Below are positions 1-8,639 of a DNA stretch of 64,000 bases, in pieces. The notes under the pieces are model-generated. The model was not told the origin of the DNA. It worked only from the letters and a program-made list of their open reading frames with translations, and ran no database searches. Each line of letters starts with the position of its first letter. Position 1 is the first letter of the stretch. The DNA is taken from assembly GCF_023935105.1 (NCBI RefSeq), contig NZ_CP096040.1, positions 3,100,001-3,164,000 of the forward strand, read 5' to 3'. Made by a program: the position numbers and the translations under genes. The DNA is from Caulobacter segnis. Lineage in GTDB: Bacteria; Pseudomonadota; Alphaproteobacteria; Caulobacterales; Caulobacteraceae.

Positions 1-668
1 GCCATGGCGCGGCAGGCGATGAAGCCGGCGACGCCGACCTTGCAGACGGCTGCTTCGGCGCCGCCGGCGACCATCACGTCGGCGTCGCCGTACTTGATCA
101 GGCGCATGGCGTCGCCGATGGCGTGAGCGCCGGTGGCGCAAGCCGTCACGACCGCGTGGTTGGGGCCCTTGAAGCCGTACTTGATCGAGACCTGGCCCGA
201 GATCAGGTTGATCAGGGCCGAGGAGATGAAGAACGGGCTGACCCGGCGGGGGCCCTTGGCCTCCAGCTCGATGGCGGTGTCGGCGATCGTCGACAGGCCG
301 CCGATGCCCGAGCCCAGGATGACGCCGGTGCGCCACTTGTCCTCGTCGGTCTGGGGAACCCAGCCCGAATCCTTGATCGCCTCGTCGGCGGCGGCGATGC
401 CGTAGAGAATGAAGTCGTCCACGCGCTTCTGGTCGCGCGGGCTCATGGTCTGGTCGGGATCGAAGGAGCCCTCGATATCCGGACCGCCGCCGCCGCGACC
501 ATCGACGCGCGGCACCTCGCAGGCGACCTGACAGGCATAGTCGGTCGGATCGAAGGCGGTGATGCGGTTCGCGCCCGACTTGCCGGCGAGGATGTTCTTC
601 CAGGTGACATCAACGCCCTGGCCCAGAGGGGTCAGCAGGCCGATACCCGTGACAACGACTCTACGCAT
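1..668 (-). CDS. fabF: 3-oxoacyl-ACP synthase II, partial (C-terminal part outside window)
   Basis: Condensing enzyme that elongates acyl-ACP with malonyl-ACP in cytoplasmic type II fatty-acid synthesis. The visible N-terminal ~222 residues begin MRRVVVTGIGLLTPLG, the usual KAS II opening. They include the nucleophile context VVTACATGAHAIGD, whose Cys is near positions 144-150, followed by the DVMVAGGAEA segment. The gene runs off the left edge, so the two catalytic His residues are not visible. It lies downstream of acpP on the same strand, the usual fabD-fabG-acpP-fabF order. KAS I (FabB) is possible in principle, but the acpP-fabF order favours FabF. Confidence 0.95.
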   Translation of the reverse strand, partial: MRRVVVTGIGLLTPLGQGVDVTWKNILAGKSGANRITAFDPTDYACQVACEVPRVDGRGGGGPDIEGSFDPDQTMSPRDQKRVDDFILYGIAAADEAIKDSGWVPQTDEDKWRTGVILGSGIGGLSTIADTAIELEAKGPRRVSPFFISSALINLISGQVSIKYGFKGPNHAVVTACATGAHAIGDAMRLIKYGDADVMVAGGAEAAVCKVGVAGFIACRAM

Positions 669-834
669 GGATCACTCCCAAACCTTCGGCGCGGAGCGCG
701 GTATCTGGGGACTCCCTCGATACAACGCCAGCCGCGAATCTCGGCCTCAAACGAAAACCGCCGCGCGCACGATGGCAAGAGCCCGTGCGACGCGGCGGAA
801 ATGGTCAGGTTCGCTCGGGCGAACTCGACGCCTT

Positions 835-1071
835 TTAGGCGGTCTTTTCCGTGATGAACTTCACGGCGTCGCCAACCGTCTGGATGTGCTCGGCGGCGTC
901 GTCCGGGATTTCGATGTCGAACTCTTCTTCGAACGCCATCACCAGCTCGACGTTGTCGAGGCTGTCGGCGCCCAGGTCGTCGATGAAGGAAGCCTTCTCG
1001 GTGACCTTCTCGGGATCGGCATCCAGGTGTTCGATGACGATCTTACGCACGCGCTCGAGAATGTCGGACAT
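835..1071 (-). CDS. acpP: acyl carrier protein
   Basis: A 78-residue acidic carrier protein that holds growing acyl chains on a 4'-phosphopantetheine arm. The attachment site is Ser37 in the invariant [13 protein letters not shown] motif. Length and composition are typical of AcpP. It sits between fabG and fabF on the minus strand, with 138 bp to fabG and 166 bp to fabF. The spacing would allow its own promoter, common for this very highly expressed gene, but none was identified with certainty. Confidence 0.98.
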   Translation of the reverse strand: MSDILERVRKIVIEHLDADPEKVTEKASFIDDLGADSLDNVELVMAFEEEFDIEIPDDAAEHIQTVGDAVKFITEKTA

Positions 1072-1149
1072 TCTGTTCAGTCCCTCGTTATGAAATTTCG
1101 GCCCACGAACAGCGAGGCAGAACCGCCGCTATCCGCAGGAATTGTCGGG

Positions 1150-1209
1150 CACCGCCTATCACGTTCCTTTTCGGCTTACTAGCGGGTCGCCGAAAGGAAC
1201 TGGGCGGTG
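1150..1209 (-). other. long imperfect hairpin between fabG and acpP
   Basis: An outer stem CACCGCC (1150-1156) pairs with GGCGGTG (1203-1209). An inner stem GTTCCTTTTCGGC (1163-1175) pairs with GCCGAAAGGAAC (1189-1200) with one bulged base. It begins right after the fabG stop. No run of T follows on the minus strand, so it is a poor intrinsic terminator. It may be an attenuator, an mRNA-processing or stability element that sets the acpP:fabG ratio. Confidence 0.5.
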
Positions 1210-1950
1210 TCAGATCATGGCCATGCCGCCGTTGACGTGCAAGGTCTGACCGGTGACGTAACCGGCCTGATCGCTGGCCAGATAAACGCAGGCGGCGGCG
1301 ATATCGCTCCCCTCGCCCAGTTTTCCGGCCGGAATGGTCGACAGGATGCCGGCCTTCTGCTGCTCGTTCAGGGCGTCGGTCATCGGGCTGGCGATGAAGC
1401 CGGGGGCGACGCAGTTGACGGTCACGCCACGGCTGGCCAGCTCCTGGGCCAGGGCCTTGGAGAAGCCGATCATGCCGGCCTTGGAGGCCGCGTAGTTGGT
1501 CTGGCCGGGATTGCCCGTGACGCCCACCACCGAGGTGATGCCGATGATGCGGCCGGCGCGGCGCTTCATCATGCCCTTGGCGGCCGCGCGGGCCAGGCGG
1601 AAATAGCCTTCCAGGTTGACCTTGATGACGGTCTCCCAGTCCTCGTCCTTCATGCGGACGATCAGGCCATCGCGGGTGATGCCGGCATTGGCGATCACGA
1701 TGTCCAGCGGCGCGCCGGCGGCTTCCTCGGCCTTGCCGACCAGGCCGTCGACCTGCTCGGCGTCCGAGAGATTGGCCACGACGGTCGAAACGCGTTCGCC
1801 CAGTTCGGACTTCAGCTCGGCCAGAGCCGATTCGCGGGTGCCCGAGAGGACGACGTGAGCGCCCTGGGCGTGCAGGGCGCGGGCGATGGCGCCGCCGATG
1901 CCGCCGGTGGCGCCGGTGACGAGAGCGGTCTTGCCGGTCAGATCGAACAT
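1210..1950 (-). CDS. fabG: 3-oxoacyl-ACP reductase
   Basis: NADPH-dependent reductase of the fatty-acid elongation cycle, 246 residues, a classical short-chain dehydrogenase. The Rossmann glycine motif GATGGIGGAIA lies near residues 13-23. The catalytic set is visible as Ser in GITSVVGVTG, then Tyr-xxx-Lys in YAASKAGM. It is preceded by fabD and followed by acpP, which separates it from the many paralogous SDR genes. Confidence 0.97.
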   Translation of the reverse strand: MFDLTGKTALVTGATGGIGGAIARALHAQGAHVVLSGTRESALAELKSELGERVSTVVANLSDAEQVDGLVGKAEEAAGAPLDIVIANAGITRDGLIVRMKDEDWETVIKVNLEGYFRLARAAAKGMMKRRAGRIIGITSVVGVTGNPGQTNYAASKAGMIGFSKALAQELASRGVTVNCVAPGFIASPMTDALNEQQKAGILSTIPAGKLGEGSDIAAACVYLASDQAGYVTGQTLHVNGGMAMI

Positions 1951-1984
1951 GTGTCGGTCTTCCTTCGAATTAGAGCGGCTCTTT

Positions 1985-2929
1985 TCAGAGCGATTGGGCG
2001 AACGCTTCGAGGTCCGCCGGGGTGTTGAGCGGGGTCGCCTCGGCGTCCGGGGCGATGCGCTTGGCCATGCCCGAGAGCACCTTGCCGGCGCCGGCCTCGG
2101 CGAAACGCGTGACGCCGCCGTCCGTGGCCAGCCAGGTCATGCTCTCGCGCCAGCGGACGCGGCCGGTGACCTGCTCGACCAGCAGCTTGCGGATGACGTC
2201 CGGATCGTGGACCGGGGCGGCGGTGATGTTGGCGACCAGCGGCGTGCGCGGGGCGATGATCGTCGTCTTCGAGAGGGCGTCAGCCATCTCGTCGGCGGCG
2301 GGCTGCATCAGCGGGCAGTGGAAGGGCGCGGAAACGTTCAGCGGGATGGCCCGCGCGCCCAGCTCCTTGGCCTTCTCGATGGCCTTGTCGACGGCGGCCT
2401 TGGCGCCCGAGATCACGACATTGCCGTTGTTGTTGTCGTTGGCCACGACGCAGACGCCGACTTCCGAGCCGGCGGCCGCGGCCGCTTCGGCCAGAGCCAG
2501 ATCCGTCTTCGGCCCGATCAGCGAGGCCATCGCGCCCTCGCCCACCGGCACGGCGCGCTGCATCGCCTGGCCGCGCAGCTTCAGCAGGCGCGCGGTGTCG
2601 GCCAGGCTGATGGCGCCGGCGGCGGCCAGGGCCGAGTATTCGCCCAGGCTGTGGCCGGCCACGAAGGCGGCCTTGTCGATCCCGATGCCGAAGCCCTTCT
2701 CCAGCACGCGGGTCACGGCCAGGCTGACGGCCATCAGGGCCGGCTGGGCGTTCTCGGTCAGGGTCAGGTCGCCCTCGGGACCTTCCTTCATCAAGGCGAA
2801 CAGCTTCTGGCCCAGGGCGTCGTCGACTTCCTGGAACACCTCGCGCGCGGTCCCGAAGGCCTCGGCGAGATCGACGCCCATGCCGACCGACTGGCTGCCC
2901 TGGCCCGGGAAAATGAAGGCGATGCTCAT
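1985..2929 (-). CDS. fabD: malonyl-CoA:ACP transacylase
   Basis: Transfers malonyl from CoA to ACP to supply extender units. The 314-residue protein opens with the family signature FIFPGQGSQSVGMG. The nucleophile Ser94 lies in GHSLGEYSALA, and the catalytic His is in the later APFHCPLM segment. It is the first gene of the minus-strand fabD-fabG-acpP-fabF set, 34 bp upstream of fabG. Confidence 0.97.
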   Translation of the reverse strand: MSIAFIFPGQGSQSVGMGVDLAEAFGTAREVFQEVDDALGQKLFALMKEGPEGDLTLTENAQPALMAVSLAVTRVLEKGFGIGIDKAAFVAGHSLGEYSALAAAGAISLADTARLLKLRGQAMQRAVPVGEGAMASLIGPKTDLALAEAAAAAGSEVGVCVVANDNNNGNVVISGAKAAVDKAIEKAKELGARAIPLNVSAPFHCPLMQPAADEMADALSKTTIIAPRTPLVANITAAPVHDPDVIRKLLVEQVTGRVRWRESMTWLATDGGVTRFAEAGAGKVLSGMAKRIAPDAEATPLNTPADLEAFAQSL

Positions 2930-3023
2930 GGAAGCCCGCTCCGTCCTTTAGAGATTCAAGGCCGGGAGGGTTAGGCCAAAGGGCGCCAGGCGGCAAGTCG
3001 CCCCCACTTCCCCCGCGCCGCGG

Positions 3024-3503
3024 TCACCCCAGCCAGGGGCCTCCAGGCGGTCCCCAGCCCCAAACCGGCATGGGCGGATCGCCTTCCGGCTCGGGAACGC
3101 CTTCGGCCGAATTGATCACCGCCAGGCGCGTTCCCCACTCGAGATAGCCGACGAAGGCGGCGCGGAACTCCGGGTCGTCCGGCAGGCCCACGGCGTCGGC
3201 GGTTTCGAGCATCAGGGCGACCCAGGCGCGGCGCTGCTCCTGGGTGAGATGCCGACCCATATGCTTGCGGATCATCGCGGCGTGGCCGCCGCCGGCCTCG
3301 GTATAGGCCTTGGGCCCGCCGAACACTTCGCCGACGAAGGCCGCGACATGCTGGGCGTGATGCGGATCCATGTGCGCGAAGACCGGCGCCAGGGCCGGAT
3401 GGTTCGGAACCCTGGCGTAGAAGGTCTCGAACAGCGCCTTCAGCTTGTCGGGACCACCCGCCCACTCGGCGAGAGTCGGAACGTTCGCGTCGCTTGCCGC
3501 CAT
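3024..3503 (-). CDS. group II truncated haemoglobin-like protein
   Basis: A 159-residue cytoplasmic globin beginning MAASDANVPTLAEWAGG. The TrHb features are the early LFETFYARVPNHPALAPVF helix, a proximal-His region in HAAMIRKHMGRHLT and the aromatic-rich DPEFRAAFVGYLEWGTR segment. Family members bind O2 or NO. The open frame extends to 3764, but that would overlap the divergent peroxiredoxin gene at 3619, so the ATG at 3503 is preferred. Divergent placement next to a peroxiredoxin fits oxidative or nitrosative stress defence, which is inference. Confidence 0.85.
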   Translation of the reverse strand: MAASDANVPTLAEWAGGPDKLKALFETFYARVPNHPALAPVFAHMDPHHAQHVAAFVGEVFGGPKAYTEAGGGHAAMIRKHMGRHLTQEQRRAWVALMLETADAVGLPDDPEFRAAFVGYLEWGTRLAVINSAEGVPEPEGDPPMPVWGWGPPGGPWLG

Positions 3504-3618
3504 GTTTTCCCGCTTAGCTCCCCACAGCAGGTAACGACGAAGGTAGCAGTTTGGAAGATCGAAGAATGGGGTTATCCAAGACGGGACCATAAACATCCTC
3601 CCCCGCAGGAGCTTTTCG

Positions 3619-4152
3619 ATGTCCCGTCTGCTCGTGGCCGCCACCGCGCTCGCCCTGGTCGCCGCCTCTCCCGCCCTCGCCGCCCTGAAGGTCGGCGACA
3701 AGGCCCCCGATTTCGACGCCAAGGCCGCCCTGGCCGGCAAGGACTTCGACTTCAAGCTCTCCAAGGCTCTGAAGAAGGGCCCGGTGGTGCTTTACTTCTT
3801 CCCCGCCGCCTACACGTCCGGCTGCACGGCCGAAGCGCACGAGTTCGCCGAGGCCACGCCCGAGTTCGAGAAGCTGGGCGCGACGGTGATCGGCGTGACG
3901 GCCGGCAATGTCGACCGCATCAAGGATTTCTCCAAGGAGCACTGCCGCGACAAGTTCGCGGTGGCCGCCGCCGACAAGGCGCTGATCAAGAGCTACGATG
4001 TGGCGATGATGGTGAAGCCCGACTGGTCCAACCGCACCTCGTACGTGATCGCCCCCAACGGCAAGATCCTGATGTCGTACACCGACGGCAACTTCGCGGG
4101 CCACGTCACCCAGACCATGGACGCCGTGAAGGCCTACAAGGCCAAGAAGTAG
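3619..4152 (+). CDS. periplasmic peroxiredoxin (AhpC/TSA-BCP type)
   Basis: A 177-residue thiol peroxidase predicted to be exported: residues 1-21 form a hydrophobic signal peptide ending ASPALA. The fold opens KVGDKAPDFDAK. The peroxidatic Cys69 lies in PAAYTSGCTAE, which matches the P-x3-T-x2-C active site. A second Cys109 in KEHCRDKF could be the resolving residue. An electron donor is not apparent nearby. The divergent globin gene shares the 115-bp intergenic region 3504-3618. Confidence 0.88.
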   Translation: MSRLLVAATALALVAASPALAALKVGDKAPDFDAKAALAGKDFDFKLSKALKKGPVVLYFFPAAYTSGCTAEAHEFAEATPEFEKLGATVIGVTAGNVDRIKDFSKEHCRDKFAVAAADKALIKSYDVAMMVKPDWSNRTSYVIAPNGKILMSYTDGNFAGHVTQTMDAVKAYKAKK

Positions 4153-4220
4153 CGAGCGTTTTTGGGTTTCAACCAGCCGCGCGGCTTGAGGGTCGCGCGG
4201 CGCGCGGGAGATGATCGCCC

Positions 4221-5348
4221 ATGATCGATCCCGCCCATATCGACCTCTCTGGTGTTGAACTCGGCTTGAGAGGCGTCGCGATCGGCGCCTTTACCGCCAC
4301 CGGCGTCTCGCTGGCCGCGAGTCGCAAGATGACGCCGACCCGCTGGGTCGGCGTACTGTTGATGGCCTGCGCCATCGCCCACGCTTTCGAGAGCCACTTC
4401 TACTACACCACGCGCCTGCACATGAGCCTCCTGACCTGGATGCTCAGTTCGATGGCCGCCGGCGTGTTCTGGCTGTTCTGTTCGGTGCTGTTCGAGGACG
4501 AGCCGAAGATCCCGGCCTGGCGCTTCGCCGTGCCCGGGCTGGCGTTGGCGCTCTGGCTGCCCGGCGCATTTCTGCCGCCATCTCCAGCCCGGGCGATCGC
4601 CTGGTGGATCTTCGCCGCCTCTTCGCTGGTGATCCACATCCACATCCTGCTGATGACCTGGCGGGGATGGCGCATCGACCTCATCGAACGGCGACGCCAT
4701 CTTCGCGCTCCGATCGCGGCCGCAGCAACCGGCTACATGCTGGTCCAGACCTTATGCGACTTCGGTCTGGGCAAGGGGCCCGTCCTCCCCAGCCTCATCC
4801 AGGCCGTCGCCCTGGCCGCCCTGGGCGTCGGTTCGGCCCTGGCGCTGCTGCGCGCCGAGCCGGTGCTGGTCCAGGCCGCTCCCGCCGTCGGCGAGGCGCC
4901 CGCGCCCAAGCCCACCGAGACCCTGGACCTTACCCCCGCCGACCGCCTGGTTCTGGCGCGCCTGGACAAGGCCATGAACGAGAACGAGGTTTGGCGTGGC
5001 GAGGACCTGTCGATCGTGACCTTGGCCGCCCTGGTCGGCGCGCCCGAGCACCGGCTGCGCAAGCTGATCAACGGCACGCTGGGCCATCGCAACTTCGCCG
5101 ACTACGTCAACGGCCGGCGGATCGAAGCGGCCAAGATCGCCCTGGCCGACCCCGAACAGGCGCTGAAGTCTGTCTCGACCATCGCCTATGAGCTGGGCTT
5201 CGCCTCGCTGGGACCGTTCAACCGGGCCTTCCGCGCCGTCACGGGCGTCACCCCGACCGCCTGGCGCCAGGACGTCACGCCGCCGCACCCGCACCTGCGG
5301 CTGGTCGAAACCGGCGAAGGCGCGCCGAAAGCCGACAAGCGGGCCTGA
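4221..5348 (+). CDS. membrane-anchored AraC-family transcriptional regulator
   Basis: A 375-residue protein with two parts. Residues ~15-215 contain about six or seven hydrophobic helices, for example VGVLLMACAIAHAFESHF and AALGVGSALALLR. Residues ~250-355 carry an AraC-type double helix-turn-helix, seen in DLSIVTLAALVGAPEHRLRK and VSTIAYELGFASLGPFNRAF. Such proteins are thought to sense a membrane or external signal and bind DNA while embedded. The next gene, a membrane hydroxylase 71 bp downstream on the same strand, is a plausible target (inference). Confidence 0.85.
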   Translation: MIDPAHIDLSGVELGLRGVAIGAFTATGVSLAASRKMTPTRWVGVLLMACAIAHAFESHFYYTTRLHMSLLTWMLSSMAAGVFWLFCSVLFEDEPKIPAWRFAVPGLALALWLPGAFLPPSPARAIAWWIFAASSLVIHIHILLMTWRGWRIDLIERRRHLRAPIAAAATGYMLVQTLCDFGLGKGPVLPSLIQAVALAALGVGSALALLRAEPVLVQAAPAVGEAPAPKPTETLDLTPADRLVLARLDKAMNENEVWRGEDLSIVTLAALVGAPEHRLRKLINGTLGHRNFADYVNGRRIEAAKIALADPEQALKSVSTIAYELGFASLGPFNRAFRAVTGVTPTAWRQDVTPPHPHLRLVETGEGAPKADKRA

Positions 5349-5419
5349 TTTCGCGAACGGCGAGACGGTCTGGCGGCCGATCCTTTGTCCTGAGGCTCTC
5401 TCACCACCAGGAGCCCGAG

Positions 5420-6244
5420 ATGCTCGACACCCTTATCCCCTTCGCCCACAACTGGCTCGGCGCCATGCAGGTCGATGTCACCCGCTACGTGATTTTCTCG
5501 GTCGGCGTCTGGCTGGCCCTGTGGGTCGTGCTGGCCGCGCCGCTGGCCGGCCGCAAGATCCGCGACAGCCGGCCCGCCGCGCGTCAGCTGCTGATCGAGT
5601 TCCTGACCTCGATCCGCTCGATCGCCATCTTCTCGACCGTGGGCCTGCTAACCTTCGCCCTCTTCCGCGCCGGCTGGCTGCCGGGGCCCTACATCGCCAA
5701 GGGCTGGGGCCCGGTGTGGTTCTGGACCAGCCTTGTCCTGATGATCGTCGCCCACGACGCCTGGTTCTACTGGACGCACCGGCTGATCCACGATCGGCGG
5801 CTGTTCCGGCGCTTCCACCGGCGGCACCACCGGTCGAACAACCCCTCGCCGTTCACCGCCTACAGCTTCGACCTGGGCGAGGCGTTCATCAACGGCGTGT
5901 TCGTGCCGCTATGGATGATCCTGGTCCCGACCCAGTGGCCGGTGGTGGGGCTTTTCATGCTGCACCAGATCGTCCGCAACACGATCGGCCATTCGGGCTA
6001 TGAGCTGTTCCCCGCCCGCAAGGACGGCCGGCCGCTGATCCCGTGGCTGACGACCGTGACCCACCACGACCTGCACCACGCCCAGGCCGGCTGGAACTAT
6101 GGCCTGTACTTCACCTGGTGGGACAAGCTGATGGCCACCGAGAACCCGAACTATCTGAAGCGCTTCGCCGAGGTCACGGCCAAGACGCAAAAAGGCGGCA
6201 AGGGCCGCAAGCTGGAGACTACCAGCTCGCCTTCACCAGCTTGA
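5420..6244 (+). CDS. sterol desaturase / fatty acid hydroxylase superfamily membrane enzyme
   Basis: A 274-residue integral membrane di-iron oxygenase. Histidine clusters typical of the superfamily are present: HDAWFYWTHRLIHD, then FHRRHHRS, then TVTHHDLHHAQAGWNYG near the C terminus. Several hydrophobic helices lie in residues 20-120. The substrate cannot be read from sequence; fatty acids, sterols or carotenoid-like lipids are all known in the family. A Shine-Dalgarno (AGGAG) precedes the ATG. The 3' end overlaps the convergent gene by 26 bp. Confidence 0.87.
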   Translation: MLDTLIPFAHNWLGAMQVDVTRYVIFSVGVWLALWVVLAAPLAGRKIRDSRPAARQLLIEFLTSIRSIAIFSTVGLLTFALFRAGWLPGPYIAKGWGPVWFWTSLVLMIVAHDAWFYWTHRLIHDRRLFRRFHRRHHRSNNPSPFTAYSFDLGEAFINGVFVPLWMILVPTQWPVVGLFMLHQIVRNTIGHSGYELFPARKDGRPLIPWLTTVTHHDLHHAQAGWNYGLYFTWWDKLMATENPNYLKRFAEVTAKTQKGGKGRKLETTSSPSPA

Positions 6245-6896
6245 CCATGGCGCGGGCGTCCTGCAGGCGCCATTCGTCGCGGGCGTTGACGCCCCGGACG
6301 TTGGCGCCGCGCAGGCTGACCGTGATCTCGGCCGGGATGTCGAAGGGCCGCGTCAGGCTCAGGTCGATGCCTTCGTTCCCGGTCGAGCCGCCGCCGAAGG
6401 CGATCGAGCCGATCGGCTTGCCGTCCAGGGTCAGGGACGAGCGGAGGTTGGCGCGGGCCACCGGCACCTTGTCCGGCACGGCGACGGCCTGGCTGGCGTC
6501 CATATCCATCGAGAAGCGGATGTAGTTGGCGCGCGGCAGCAGGCCGAAGCCGAACATCCGCGACATCGACGAACGCAGCTTGGCTTCATTCTGATTCCAC
6601 GAAGCCCCGAGGGCCATCGAGCGCTCGCCCAGCCGATCGTCGTCGGGTTTGCGCGACAGGTTCAGATCGAAGTCATAGGTCGGATTGTCGAGCATGCCCG
6701 ACGACTTGACCGTCAAGGCCACCTTCTCGCTGTCGGTCGATAGATCCAGCGGCAAGGCGGCCGAATAACCGGTGAAGCGACCTTCGTAGGCCGAGACTGA
6801 AGTGACGGGCTTTTGGACGACGACCTCGGCGCACGCCGGCGCGGCGACGGCGGCGGCCGCCGCGAACACGATGACAAGGCGTGTCGCGATCCCCAT
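6219..6896 (-). CDS. exported protein of unknown function
   Basis: A 225-residue protein with a clear signal peptide ([20 protein letters not shown], cleavage near ACAE). The mature part is rich in beta-strand-like stretches with alternating polarity, including several short Ser/Leu-rich segments and [20 protein letters not shown] recognise no family; a periplasmic or outer-membrane-associated beta protein is likely. It is convergent with, and overlaps by 26 bp, the upstream hydroxylase gene. Confidence 0.7.
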   Translation of the reverse strand: MGIATRLVIVFAAAAAVAAPACAEVVVQKPVTSVSAYEGRFTGYSAALPLDLSTDSEKVALTVKSSGMLDNPTYDFDLNLSRKPDDDRLGERSMALGASWNQNEAKLRSSMSRMFGFGLLPRANYIRFSMDMDASQAVAVPDKVPVARANLRSSLTLDGKPIGSIAFGGGSTGNEGIDLSLTRPFDIPAEITVSLRGANVRGVNARDEWRLQDARAMVKLVKASW

Positions 6897-7166
6897 GCCC
6901 GCCTGCTAGCACAAGTGGCCGGAGGGATGAACCCCTGCACGCGCGCGATTTGTATGACGGATCGGGATCCGCCCGTCTTGCAGGCAAAAACCCCATGCGG
7001 CTTGCCTTTCGCCCCCATCTTCTGTAAGAGCGCGCGTTCTCACGGAAGGCGGTCTTGCACGCACCCATCCGGGACCGGGGTTTCCCCGCTCGGCGTGCCG
7101 GATCCATCGTGGTCGACGGACTTCCGTCGTCGTCCGCGCCGCCTTCCACAACGGAAGAAGGAAAAC
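6897..7166 (+). promoter_or_regulatory. rpsF leader / promoter region
   Basis: A 270-bp region without a gene between the divergent exported-protein gene and rpsF. It holds a possible promoter (TTGCCT 7002-7007, TGTAAG 7023-7028) and several GC-rich stems. The clearest is CGACGG (7114-7119) with CCGTCG (7124-7129) around an ACTT loop. A strong GGAAGAAGGA ribosome-binding site precedes the ATG. In many bacteria the S6:S18 pair represses its own mRNA through a leader stem, so this is a candidate for such control. Confidence 0.4.
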
Positions 7167-7547
7167 ATGGCCCTCTACGAACACGTGGTCATCGCGCGGC
7201 AGGACATCTCGCCGCAACAGGCCGAAGCTCTGAACGAGCAACTGAAGACCCTCCTGGAAGAAAATGGCGGCCACATCGCCAAGATCGAGTACTGGGGTCT
7301 GCGCAATCTCACCTACCGCATCAAGAAGAACCGCAAGGGTCACTATTCCCTGCTCGCGATCGACGCCCCGGCGCCGGCCGTGAAGGAAATGGAACGCCAG
7401 CTGCTGATCAACGAAGATGTGCTGCGCTTCATGACCATCCGCGTCGAAGAGCTGGATCTCGAGCTGTCGCCGGTTCTGGCGCGTCGCGACCGCGGCGATC
7501 GTCCGGAGCGTCCGCGCGACGACTTCGGCGCTCAGCCGCAAGCGTAA
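7167..7547 (+). CDS. rpsF: 30S ribosomal protein S6
   Basis: A 126-residue small-subunit protein that binds 16S rRNA with S18. It begins [20 protein letters not shown], the typical S6 start, and contains the signature [20 protein letters not shown]. The C terminus has an Asp/Arg-rich tail ([16 protein letters not shown]) common in alphaproteobacterial S6. The ATG at 7167 is chosen over longer frames because of the homologous N terminus and the strong ribosome-binding site. First gene of rpsF-rpsR-rplI. Confidence 0.97.
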   Translation: MALYEHVVIARQDISPQQAEALNEQLKTLLEENGGHIAKIEYWGLRNLTYRIKKNRKGHYSLLAIDAPAPAVKEMERQLLINEDVLRFMTIRVEELDLELSPVLARRDRGDRPERPRDDFGAQPQA

Positions 7548-7561
7548 GGGAGAAATAGATC

Positions 7562-7843
7562 ATGACCGATACGACTGCTCCCGAAGCCGGCGCCGCTCCG
7601 GCCGCCGCCGCTGGCGGCGCTCGCCGCCCGTTCTTCCGTCGCCGCAAGGTTTGCCCGTTCTCGGGCGCCAACGCGCCGAAGATCGACTACAAGGACGTGA
7701 AGCTGCTGCAGCGTTACGTTTCCGAACGCGGCAAGATCGTGCCGTCGCGCATCACCGCGGTGTCGGCCAAGAAGCAACGCGAACTGGCCAAGGCCATCAA
7801 GCGCGCCCGCTTCCTGGCTCTGCTCCCCTACGTCGTGAAGTAA
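7562..7843 (+). CDS. rpsR: 30S ribosomal protein S18
   Basis: A 93-residue basic protein of the 30S platform, partner of S6. The family core [21 protein letters not shown] is visible, followed by [20 protein letters not shown] and a basic C-terminal helix. The N terminus carries an Ala-rich extension of ~20 residues. It starts 14 bp after rpsF with a GGGAG ribosome-binding site and is followed 13 bp later by rplI. Confidence 0.97.
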   Translation: MTDTTAPEAGAAPAAAAGGARRPFFRRRKVCPFSGANAPKIDYKDVKLLQRYVSERGKIVPSRITAVSAKKQRELAKAIKRARFLALLPYVVK

Positions 7844-7856
7844 GGGAGACACCACG

Positions 7857-8441
7857 ATGAAAGTCATTCTGCTCGAACGCGTCGAAGGCACCGGCGTCCT
7901 GGGTGACGAAGTCACCGTGAAGGACGGCTTCGCCCGTAACTTCCTGCTGCCCCGCGGCAAGGCCCTGCGCGCCACCAAGGCGAACCTGGCCACCTTCGAA
8001 GCTCAGCGCGCTGAGATCGAAGCCCGCAACGTGAAGAACCGCGAAGCCGCCGGCAAGAACGGTGAATCGCTGGACGGCACCCAATACGTCCTGATCCGTC
8101 AGGCTGGCGAAAGCGGCCAGCTGTACGGTTCGGTCGCGGGCCGCGACGTCGCCGACGCCATCAAGGCCGAAGGCGGCAAGGTCGACCGCTCGATGATCGT
8201 GCTGGACAAGCCGATCAAGACGCTGGGCGTCCACGAAGTGAAGGTGAAGCTGCACGCCGAAGTGACCATCACGGTCACCCTGAACATCGCGCGCAGCCAA
8301 GACGAAGCCGAGCGCCAAGCGCGCGGCGAGAACGTCATCAACTCGCAATTCGAAGAAGATCGCGCCGCCGAGGCCGAAGCCGCCCAAGACATGGCGGAAG
8401 GCGGCGCCGGCTCGTTCGAAGGCGACCACTACGAAGCCTAA
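7857..8441 (+). CDS. rplI: 50S ribosomal protein L9
   Basis: A 194-residue large-subunit protein. The N-terminal domain matches L9: [20 protein letters not shown] and [21 protein letters not shown] long helix and C-terminal rRNA-binding domain follow. It is longer than the ~150 residues of Escherichia coli L9 because of an acidic tail ([20 protein letters not shown]), as in other alphaproteobacteria. Last gene of the ribosomal operon, followed by a strong terminator. Confidence 0.97.
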   Translation: MKVILLERVEGTGVLGDEVTVKDGFARNFLLPRGKALRATKANLATFEAQRAEIEARNVKNREAAGKNGESLDGTQYVLIRQAGESGQLYGSVAGRDVADAIKAEGGKVDRSMIVLDKPIKTLGVHEVKVKLHAEVTITVTLNIARSQDEAERQARGENVINSQFEEDRAAEAEAAQDMAEGGAGSFEGDHYEA

Positions 8442-8472
8442 CTCCTTCCGGAGTCGGAGCTTTTCCAATGAG

Positions 8473-8504
8473 AACGGCGCGGAGCGATCCGCGCCGTTTT
8501 TTTT
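8473..8504 (+). terminator. intrinsic terminator of rpsF-rpsR-rplI
   Basis: A perfect 11-bp stem AACGGCGCGGA (8473-8483) and TCCGCGCCGTT (8488-8498) encloses a GCGA tetraloop. It is followed at once by a run of T to 8504. This is a textbook rho-independent terminator 31 bp after the rplI stop. Confidence 0.95.
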
Positions 8505-8639
8505 CTGTCTCGACGCGTAGAAATGCTCAGCTTGTGTGCAAGTAGACGAAATCCCATCTTCGGTCGGGGGCGATGAAGACCCCCGCCTCGGGGCGCGAGG
8601 ACGCATGTCCGAAGCCCCGGCCACGAGAGGGGATTTCTC

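Noticed and set aside
3504..3764. N-terminal extension of the globin gene
   Set aside because: Would overlap the divergent peroxiredoxin gene; the globin fold starts at the ATG at 3503.
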